In this document: positions 7,322 to 13,034 of the stretch, piece after piece | Numbering within the stretch: the stretch's first letter is position 1 | How the letters are laid out: every line of letters starts with the position of its first letter | Virus record (IMG/VR): IMGVR_UViG_3300028653_000244 | Span: 1 to 20,711 of that record | Reading direction: 5' to 3' (one strand) | Length of the DNA: 20,711 bases | DNA from: a virus | The notes under the pieces: model-generated | The model's input: only the letters and a program-made list of their open reading frames with translations | Told to the model about the DNA's origin: nothing | The model's database searches: none | Program-made: the position numbers and the translations under genes

Positions 7322-8503
7322 TTAACCAGCAGTATATTCAGGAATTGCGTGCAGAATTTCATTCAAAGTTGATTTGACTTGGTCAGGATTATTTGGATCA
7401 CGCCCAATTTTTTGCATTAATGCCGAAACTGATTGCATATTTTCAAGATCCGATAAAAATACATTTGTATTTATCGCACCCCTTTTACCTTTGAATGGCA
7501 CACTGAATGGAGTTTTGTATGAACTTGCTAGCGCCTGCTCATCTTTAGTCAGAATCTCAGTTCCACTCTTTGGTTCTTGCTTTTGTTTATATTGCGCAAA
7601 AGGTTTAGTTTGATTTATATATTGAGAATATTGTTTATTTTTCAGGACGAAATCTTGGAATGATTTGAAAACATAAGATACTGTTTTGATTATATCGGTA
7701 AGCTGATCTGCTCTCTGAGCTACTTCATTAGCTGGGACATCTGTGTATTTTTGTGGGACCAATTTTTGGAAATCACTTAAAAGAGAATCATCTAGCCCTG
7801 GTAATTTTAGATTCATTGCCTTAGCAGCTTGCGTAATCGCATACGTAAGTGCAAAGATATTTTTGATTGCATTGTTTGTTCTTTCTTTCCAAACACCGTC
7901 AACACCTTTTTCAGAACCAGGTGCGCCTACACGTTTGATAGAATCAATAATGCCTCTCAATGAAGTATCTGGCATACTAGCATTTTCTCTATTTTTTTGA
8001 CCCGAAACGTCAACGTTGAGATATTGATGGCCAACGGGATCTGATTCCCCTAGATAATTATTTACAAGAAACTTACCGAATGCATCTGAACCGCCAAGAT
8101 ATTCGTTATTCTTAATTGTCTTTGGATTTTGTGGAGATTCTGGCTTTGAATCATCGAAATTTGGGTTTGGAGTCTCGTATTGTTGATTGCCAGTTTGCTG
8201 GTTGTTGTTGCCTTTCATACTGGCTAAATCAGTGCCGCCTGCCAAATTAGCAAAGTCAATAATGGCTTTCTGCATTTGTTTAACGGAATCAAAAGCGGAT
8301 GGTTGTTGCGGTCCGACAAAATTAGGGTTGCCTGGTTTATTGCCACCGCCAGCTTGATATGCGCCCCAATCAAGTTCCGCGGGAACATTGCTTTTGGTTT
8401 CTGGAGGTAAGTTTTTAGGCGTAAAATCCCCAAGCTGACCCGTATGATCAGGTGCGGCTTGACCAACCTTTTTAACAAGTTTAGCTACATTTTTGATATT
8501 CAT
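7322..8503 (-). CDS. Putative virion structural protein, Asn/Pro-rich N-terminal half
   Basis: 393 aa from the ATG at 8503, which has GGTG six bases upstream; a GTG three codons earlier (8512) is possible and would overlap the preceding stop. The first about 135 residues are disordered (Pro, Asn, Gln, Gly). The rest is helical. About 205 residues in, a GVDGVWKERTNNAI segment resembles the core motif of peptidoglycan-binding-1 domains (DGxxGxxT), although the usual Gly after Trp is Lys here. The C-terminal half contains LTDIIKTVSYVFKSFQDFVL and ends in an Asp/Asn-rich helical segment. It overlaps the start region of, and is coupled to, the 411-aa gene. A virion role is inferred; no enzymatic residues are recognisable. 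Confidence 0.55.
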   Translation of the reverse strand: MNIKNVAKLVKKVGQAAPDHTGQLGDFTPKNLPPETKSNVPAELDWGAYQAGGGNKPGNPNFVGPQQPSAFDSVKQMQKAIIDFANLAGGTDLASMKGNNNQQTGNQQYETPNPNFDDSKPESPQNPKTIKNNEYLGGSDAFGKFLVNNYLGESDPVGHQYLNVDVSGQKNRENASMPDTSLRGIIDSIKRVGAPGSEKGVDGVWKERTNNAIKNIFALTYAITQAAKAMNLKLPGLDDSLLSDFQKLVPQKYTDVPANEVAQRADQLTDIIKTVSYVFKSFQDFVLKNKQYSQYINQTKPFAQYKQKQEPKSGTEILTKDEQALASSYKTPFSVPFKGKRGAINTNVFLSDLENMQSVSALMQKIGRDPNNPDQVKSTLNEILHAIPEYTAG

Positions 8504-8504
8504 A

Positions 8505-9740
8505 TTAAACACCAGCTTTTGGAGCAGATAATGCTTGAGCAGCGAAGTTATCTAATTTTTGCTTGACCATACCCGCTCTTTGCGCATATGCATCTGCGGA
8601 AACATCTTTGTATTCAGCCTCAACTGCATCAAATGCTGATTTTTGATCATTTAAATACTGAAGAACATTCCCAAGATAACCAAGCATCTTTTGAGAATTA
8701 GGAGATTGTTGCGCTTTAATTTGCGCCATATATCTGCCAACCTCGGATTTCAACGAAGCATATTGTTGTTGTAACTCAGTTACTTTCGGAGTAGTTGCAA
8801 CTTCACCAGGCTTGCTTGTTGGTTGATTTTTGTCTTCAGGGCTACTGACTTGTTGAATAACTGCTTCATTCGCCGCCTTAAGCTTATCTACGGCAAAGTT
8901 CAACTTGCTTTCTATTGCATTCCAAGTCGCATCATCATCAACGCCCTTGTTTAACCAGTTTGGTAAGTAGTTGTGAAGAAAGTTTGGATGAAGGTTTCTT
9001 AAAAGTGCATTCGTTGCAGAGATAGCATCGCCAACACTACTTTTAATGCCTGCGATATCATTTGGGTTACTCTGTACAACTTCCATTGGCTTTTGAACAA
9101 TCACTAATCTTTCTTGAGCCCAACTCAAAACTGAATCCGACAATCCGCCAACTTTTTCAGCAATCGTCACTACTTGCTTAACTGAATTAGCCGCATCTTT
9201 CAAATCAGTAGCTAAATCACTTTTAACTTCTTGCGCAAAAAGAATTTTGATTGCATTTACTGCCGCAGAATTGCTAGTCTTTCCAGCAGTCTTTATAACC
9301 TTTGCTAAGTTTCTGGCTGTAGCGAGTTTGCCGTTAGGTTCTTTAGCGAGCATATTCTGAATCGCTTTATGCTTATCAAGAATTGTTTCAACCATCGCAT
9401 CGCCATCAATATCTTTCATTTGATGAGATCCATCTGGATGTGCAGCCTGAATGACATCATCACCAGTCTCGCCGTGCGTATCGTAAAGATGGACTGCCTT
9501 CTTCAAATTGAAAAATTTTGTTTCGACTTCAACGGCTTGCTTTGTGAAGCCTGCGTCTCGAAGCCCTGCACATAATTTTAAGATATTCTCCTCGAAGTTT
9601 GGGCCAGGAGTTAAATCCAATGATTTCTTACTTGCGGTCTTTTTGATTTCTTCAGGCTTAACTAAACCCTTCTTTACTGCAAGTTTCTCAAATGATCTCA
9701 TCACGGGAGACTCATTAAATTTTGTATTCTTATAGGTCAT
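8505..9740 (-). CDS. Putative internal virion protein, paralogue of the 449-aa protein
   Basis: 411 aa, function unknown. Residues 15-30 (SFEKLAVKKGLVKPEE) match in style the N-terminus of the 449-aa protein. Residues 50-80 form a helical hairpin with the pattern LxxxGFxxxAxxxE. Residues 82-102 contain VHLYDTHGETGDDVIQAAHP and residues 134-139 EPNGKL, giving the shared IIxxAHP...PNGxL signature. The remainder is alpha-helical with a Pro/Thr linker near 310, followed by a coiled-coil-like C-terminal region (about 325-405). It has no membrane segment, unlike its apparent paralogue. ATG at 9740 follows GAGG by seven bases. The GIY-YIG gene lies just upstream, so this gene may depend on its own leader with alternative hairpins. 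Confidence 0.6.
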   Translation of the reverse strand: MTYKNTKFNESPVMRSFEKLAVKKGLVKPEEIKKTASKKSLDLTPGPNFEENILKLCAGLRDAGFTKQAVEVETKFFNLKKAVHLYDTHGETGDDVIQAAHPDGSHQMKDIDGDAMVETILDKHKAIQNMLAKEPNGKLATARNLAKVIKTAGKTSNSAAVNAIKILFAQEVKSDLATDLKDAANSVKQVVTIAEKVGGLSDSVLSWAQERLVIVQKPMEVVQSNPNDIAGIKSSVGDAISATNALLRNLHPNFLHNYLPNWLNKGVDDDATWNAIESKLNFAVDKLKAANEAVIQQVSSPEDKNQPTSKPGEVATTPKVTELQQQYASLKSEVGRYMAQIKAQQSPNSQKMLGYLGNVLQYLNDQKSAFDAVEAEYKDVSADAYAQRAGMVKQKLDNFAAQALSAPKAGV

Positions 9741-9751
9741 ATGGTAGCCTC

Positions 9752-9790
9752 AATAGATAGAATTATCTATAATATACCGGGTTATAGATA
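9752..9790 (-). promoter_or_regulatory. Three-arm alternative hairpins in the leader of the 411-aa gene
   Basis: On the minus strand, arm 1 TATCTATAA (9790-9782) can pair with arm 2 TTATAGATA (9772-9764), a 9-bp stem with a 9-base loop. Arm 2 can instead pair with arm 3 TATCTATT (9759-9752) across a 4-base loop. Arm 1 overlaps the GIY-YIG stop codon, and arm 3 lies just before the ribosome site. This geometry is that of mutually exclusive structures, but the stems are AT-rich. Confidence 0.4.
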
Positions 9791-10531
9791 TTGATCGGTA
9801 ATTTTATTTAGACTTTTTTGCTTCCTGGGCATAAGCTCCAACGCCCCGTGTTTTCTAAGTCTCTGTGCATGAACGCTACAATATCTAACATTATTGATAA
9901 TATAAAATCTTGGAATGTCAATTATGTCGCAGTTGGGAGCATTGCAAATCATCATCCCCGTAGCTTCACGTTCGGTTTGCCGTTTCTCCCAAGCTATCTT
10001 TGCACTTTCAGATTTTTTATTCTTTGTTTCTTCCGTGTCTTTAATACCAACGTGTGCCTCGGACATATTTTTTCTTTTTTCTTCCGTGTATTCCACGGGA
10101 TTATCTTTGCGAGCCTGAATTAAAATTTGAATTTGCTCAGGAGTTCGCTTGGTTCCTTGGGCTGGATGACCTTTTGTTTCGATCTGTTTTTTAGTTGCAT
10201 CAGATTGTTTTTTCTTTGTCTCTTCTGAGTGTGATGCTGTATGACCGCCAGCTCTGATATTGTATCCTGCAATAGGATTTTGACTATCATATTGTTTTAT
10301 ATAATTTAATTCTAAACAATCAGCTTGATATTGGTTCAAACCAACATCAATTACTTCAAATATAAAATTTTCAACACCATATTTTGCTATTGCATGATGA
10401 ATATATTGCGCTGGTTTATCTGAATTTTTTGCATAAGATTGGTGTTTCTTCCAACGATTTTTTGGCTCGATTGATTGACCGATATAAACTTTGTGATTTA
10501 TTTGATTTGTAATTTTGTATAAATAATGCAT
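9782..10531 (-). CDS. GIY-YIG homing-type endonuclease
   Basis: A 249-aa free-standing endonuclease. The GIY-YIG core spans about residues 1-95: YLYKI at 3-7 and VYIGQS at 15-20 supply the two signature Tyr motifs, followed by Arg26, the catalytic-type Glu74 (LELNYI) and Asn91 (GYN). Residues about 100-185 contain basic NUMOD3-like DNA-binding repeats (SEETKKKQSDATK, TEEKRKNMSEAH, TEETKNKKSESAK). The C-terminus has a Cys/His finger (Cys196, Cys201, Cys218, His221, then QRLRKHG) seen in other phage nucleases. The ATG at 10531 is chosen because GGAGGTG stands five bases upstream; a start six codons earlier has no such site. It interrupts the structural-gene series, consistent with insertion as a selfish element. 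Confidence 0.9.
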   Translation of the reverse strand: MHYLYKITNQINHKVYIGQSIEPKNRWKKHQSYAKNSDKPAQYIHHAIAKYGVENFIFEVIDVGLNQYQADCLELNYIKQYDSQNPIAGYNIRAGGHTASHSEETKKKQSDATKKQIETKGHPAQGTKRTPEQIQILIQARKDNPVEYTEEKRKNMSEAHVGIKDTEETKNKKSESAKIAWEKRQTEREATGMMICNAPNCDIIDIPRFYIINNVRYCSVHAQRLRKHGALELMPRKQKSLNKITDQYL

Positions 10532-10582
10532 CAAAGCACCTCCATACAAACCTATATATCAAGCAATATCAAAATCTTCCCA

Positions 10583-11275
10583 TTAAAACCAAAGGACCTC
10601 AATCATCTGATTTTGCGCAGTTGGTGGAGCCGTCACCATTCCAACCGCTGGATGAATTGAACTTGGGCGCCTCGTAGTCAAAAGTCCCGTTTCACTGCAA
10701 TATAAATTTGCTTTTACCGGGTAAACTTGATTCGTTTCGTATTGGTCAGTTTGGAAAAACATTCTATTAAACCATACGGTTATACGTCCTGAGCCAATCG
10801 TACTATCATCTCCAGGGATATTGGGAACTTGATAAGTGTAATTTACGATTGTTGTGATGGCATTTGGTGAACCAGTTCCAAGTAAATCGCAGTTTAATTC
10901 AGTTCCTGCCGGGAAAACGATAACTCCATTCAATGGAATTAATTGCACATCGACTGTAGAGATGAATGATAATGGGGACACATTTGCATGTGATAACTCC
11001 ACCTTAATATCTACGGTACTCACTAGTCTATTAGTGATGGGATCCAGAACACCTGTCGCTGGGACAGTTTTAGTTTCATTCCAAGCAACTGCGGTGAAAG
11101 CTCTTGTCCTAATATCATCGATAATGCCAATTGGAGCTGTGCCATTTGATACAGTGGCAACAACTTGATTGGATATTACGGTAAGTTCGGCACACATGCC
11201 TGGCTGGAATTCTGCGCTAGGGTCACAAATAAATGTTGATGGTAGGGCATTTCCAACTTGAACTAAACGTAACAT
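10583..11275 (-). CDS. Virion structural protein, beta-rich
   Basis: 230 aa, no family recognised. The sequence is beta-strand-rich, with few charged residues and many Val, Ile, Thr and Pro. The N-terminal part (FQPGMCAELTVISNQVVATVSNG followed by APIGIIDDIRTRAF) resembles the beta-barrel style of head-decoration and spike-like proteins. The middle has VDVQLIPLNGVIVFPAGTEL and the C-terminus ITVWFNRMFFQTDQYE. No signal peptide or membrane helix is present. ATG at 11275 has AAGGTG four bases upstream, after a terminator and an AT-rich leader, so it starts a new transcription unit. The GIY-YIG gene follows 51 bases downstream. A capsid-decoration or other surface role is inferred from composition and position only. 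Confidence 0.6.
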   Translation of the reverse strand: MLRLVQVGNALPSTFICDPSAEFQPGMCAELTVISNQVVATVSNGTAPIGIIDDIRTRAFTAVAWNETKTVPATGVLDPITNRLVSTVDIKVELSHANVSPLSFISTVDVQLIPLNGVIVFPAGTELNCDLLGTGSPNAITTIVNYTYQVPNIPGDDSTIGSGRITVWFNRMFFQTDQYETNQVYPVKANLYCSETGLLTTRRPSSIHPAVGMVTAPPTAQNQMIEVLWF

Positions 11276-11343
11276 ACAGCACCTTTATTGTAAATTTTCA
11301 TGTATTATTCCTTACTCCTACAACAATACATATATCAATAAAT
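11276..11343 (-). promoter_or_regulatory. Probable promoter/leader of the 230-aa gene
   Basis: AT-rich leader directly after a terminator. On the minus strand it reads TTTATTTATTGATATATG near 11344-11329, then GTAGGAG near 11320, then the AAGGTG ribosome site. TGATATAT recurs in the leaders near 1590 and 10557. The promoter call is based on location and this shared AT-rich motif. Confidence 0.35.
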
Positions 11344-11370
11344 AAAAAAAAGGAGAGTATATACTCTCCT
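11344..11370 (-). terminator. Rho-independent terminator after the frameshifted gene
   Basis: A 10-bp perfect self-complementary element (AGGAGAGTAT/ATACTCTCCT, 11351-11370; effectively an 8-bp stem with a TATA loop) followed on the minus strand by a run of eight T. It lies seven bases past the stop of the -1-frame extension, not past the zero-frame stop, so the extension is included in the transcript. Confidence 0.87.
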
Positions 11371-11376
11371 TAATTA

Positions 11377-11583
11377 TTAATCCTCTTCTTCAAAAGTTTT
11401 GTCTGAAGAAGGTGGGGATTCACCTTCGGTGACTTGAAGTGCATCGTTGATGTCAGCGCTCAACATATCGTTGATAAAATTTTGGTCATCTACTTTATAA
11501 TCAAATACTGTTCCGGTATGTTTCAAATTCTCTATCATCTTTTCAGGTGTTAGTCCGGCAGTATATTTATCTTTCTTTAGATT
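11377..11583 (-). CDS. -1-frame C-terminal extension of the 204-aa protein
   Basis: Directly after the A10 run, the frame one base back is open for 68 residues: NLKKDKYTAGLTPEKMIENL at its start, through FDYKVDDQNFINDMLSADIN, to an acidic end DKTFEEED. The composition and helix-like pattern look like a genuine protein, and its beginning continues the Lys-rich end of the 204-aa protein naturally. Joined after residue 203, the product would have 271 residues. An independent start is possible at the ATG at 11538, but it has no good ribosome site. The stop is seven bases before a strong terminator. It could be made by -1 ribosomal frameshifting or transcriptional slippage; alternatively the run length is a sequence error and there is one long gene. 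Confidence 0.65.
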   Translation of the reverse strand, partial: NLKKDKYTAGLTPEKMIENLKHTGTVFDYKVDDQNFINDMLSADINDALQVTEGESPPSSDKTFEEED

Positions 11584-12191
11584 TTTTTTTTATCTTTAGC
11601 AATCTTAACAGCAAGTGACTTCAACACATAATATCGTGGGTCACTTAAATGTCCGCTCGCTTGCTTTTTTTCGTGATGTTTATGTTCTTTTGGTGGATTG
11701 AACTTATCATCAAAGAACGATGGATCGCCTACTTGAATTGGTTCTTTAATTGGTAATGGATTAAACTTATCATCAAAGAATGATGGGTCACCAGTTTCCA
11801 ATACTTCTTGTGGTGCGGCATCTGGGTCTACATAAATTTTTCCACTACGTGCACCACCAGAATAATCTACTGTAAGTGGTTGTGCGCCAGGTTGAATTTG
11901 TTTGAACGGATCTGCAATAACGTCTTCATCTGGAAGCTCTTCTACAATTTGAGCTTGAACATGAAGTGGTCTTTTGCCAGCAAGGCTTTTGAGAATAACA
12001 GTCAAAGCTTCAGCTTGAGAATCAAACCCATTATCATCTAATAGCTCCGCGGCGGCTCCGATGTAATCGGCAGCTTTTGCAAGTCTATCAAAGCTATACT
12101 TATTTTCGAGTTGATTGCTGAAAAGAGTCTTACTCATTCCAGCAACAATTTCCTCTTCGAAGCTGCCGATTTTAAACATCTTTGTTCCCAT
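11577..12191 (-). CDS. Putative head core/assembly protein, zero-frame product
   Basis: 204 aa ending at a TAA just past an A10 run (11582-11591). Residues 28-72 form an alpha-helical segment (FDRLAKAADYIGAAAELLDD, then NGFDSQAEALTVILKSLAGK) resembling segments in the 268-aa and 411-aa proteins. Residues 134-145 and 155-166 are two exact copies of GDPSFFDDKFNP. A His/Lys-rich stretch (KEHKHHEKK) and a final helix (YYVLKSLAVKIAKDKKK) follow. The zero-frame end KDKKKI-stop looks abrupt, and the -1 frame continues for 68 residues. The ATG at 12191 has AGGA four bases upstream; an ATG four codons later, with GGGA, is an alternative. It sits directly after the 268-aa charged gene (10-base gap), so it belongs to the scaffold/protease block. 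Function is inferred from position. Confidence 0.65.
   Translation of the reverse strand: MGTKMFKIGSFEEEIVAGMSKTLFSNQLENKYSFDRLAKAADYIGAAAELLDDNGFDSQAEALTVILKSLAGKRPLHVQAQIVEELPDEDVIADPFKQIQPGAQPLTVDYSGGARSGKIYVDPDAAPQEVLETGDPSFFDDKFNPLPIKEPIQVGDPSFFDDKFNPPKEHKHHEKKQASGHLSDPRYYVLKSLAVKIAKDKKKI
11582..11591 (-). other. A10 slippery run (candidate -1 frameshift or slippage site)
   Basis: On the minus strand GAT is followed by ten A and TCTAAAG. The zero frame reads K-K-K-I-stop. Slipping back one base reads K-K-K-N-L-K-K-D and stays open for 68 codons. A runs of this length are known both for transcriptional slippage and, as AAAAAAA heptamers, for -1 ribosomal frameshifting. Confidence 0.6.
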
Positions 12192-12201
12192 TAGTTCCTA
12201 A

Positions 12202-13008
12202 TTACTTCTTTTTTGCAAATGGATTTGGTTTCTTTGAGTCAGACTTTTTAGAATCCTTCTTTGAGTCCTTTGAATCCTTGCTTTTCTTTTTGTCTTTTGC
12301 TGCATTGCTGTCGGATTTTTTTGAATCTTTCTTGCTCTTTTTTGAATCTTTCTTTGAATCCTTCTTTTTCTTTGCTTCGACTACGAAGGATGCAATCTTA
12401 AGACTCAATGAAGCTGATTTCTCAAATCCAATGGTGTCTAATGCTGCGGATGCGTTAATAAGATTTGAAATTGCTGTATCAAGTGCAAGTGAAACGTCAT
12501 CATCTGCATCGCTGTCGTCATCACTGTCGTCTGCCATTGAGCAGTCTTCATCATCAGATGACTTATGTTTGCGAGCGTCGTCCTCATCTTCTTTCTTTGC
12601 TTTGCGAGCATCGTTATCATCGTCAGATGACTTGTGCTTACGCGCATCATTGTCGTCATCAGATGACTTATGCTTACGCGCTTCGTTTTCATCAGAGTCT
12701 TTCTTTGCTTTACGAGCATCGTTATCGTCATCAGAAGATTTATGCTTGCGGGCATCATTGCTGTCAGAATCAGATGACTTATGCTTGCGAGCATCGTCTT
12801 CATCTTCTTTCTTGTGCTTTGCAGCATTGTCATCAGCAGAGCTTTTATCGCAATCACATGGTGACTTACCACATTCTTTGCACTTTTTCTTTGCGTCATT
12901 TTCATCTTCTGCTACGACGTAATTTTTACGGAATAGAGAGACGTTTTCGGTGCTTGCTAATCTGGTCAACATGTCTGTTGCCATTAAATCTGAAAAGTTT
13001 GTTTTCAT
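12202..13008 (-). CDS. Polyampholytic repeat protein, candidate prohead core or DNA-associated internal protein
   Basis: 268 aa of extreme composition. Residues 1-35 are ordered-looking. Residues 43-53 hold a small Cys cluster (CKECGKSPCDCD). Residues 72-152 are about seven tandem units of roughly 12 residues on the theme ARKHKSSDDDND (some ARKAKK), followed by an acidic Asp/Ser stretch (153-171). Residues 172-212 form a helical segment (LDTAISNLINASAALDTIGF, then EKSASLSLKIASFVVEA). Residues 213-268 are a strongly basic tail of KKDSKKSKKDSK-type repeats ending NPFAKKK. ATG at 13008 follows AAGGGA by eight bases. It lies immediately after the protease-scaffold gene. Small, highly charged proteins are known as prohead core components in T4-like phages (gp67, gp68). 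The analogy is by composition and place, not by homology. Confidence 0.6.
   Translation of the reverse strand: MKTNFSDLMATDMLTRLASTENVSLFRKNYVVAEDENDAKKKCKECGKSPCDCDKSSADDNAAKHKKEDEDDARKHKSSDSDSNDARKHKSSDDDNDARKAKKDSDENEARKHKSSDDDNDARKHKSSDDDNDARKAKKEDEDDARKHKSSDDEDCSMADDSDDDSDADDDVSLALDTAISNLINASAALDTIGFEKSASLSLKIASFVVEAKKKKDSKKDSKKSKKDSKKSDSNAAKDKKKSKDSKDSKKDSKKSDSKKPNPFAKKK
12540..12800 (-). repeat. Tandem 36-bp coding repeats
   Basis: About seven imperfect 36-bp units in the charged 268-aa gene, with CGHAARCATAAGTC-like cores on the minus strand encoding ARKHKSSDD. Units differ by synonymous changes and by the ARKAKK variant. The long antisense reading frame on the plus strand is a by-product of this repeat. 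Confidence 0.8.
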
Positions 13009-13034
13009 TGTTTTGTATCCCTTTTATTTAGTGA

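Noticed and set aside
10532-10549. Six-codon N-terminal extension of the GIY-YIG protein
   Set aside because: The upstream ATG lacks a ribosome site and would include the strong GGAGGTG that serves the next ATG.
12540-12800. CRISPR array from regularly spaced repeats
   Set aside because: The repeats are in-frame coding units with no unique spacers and drift at synonymous sites.
12182-12922. A 246-aa Ser/Phe-rich plus-strand frame
   Set aside because: It is antisense to the repetitive 268-aa gene and arises from its repeat composition; no ribosome site or promoter was seen on the plus strand.
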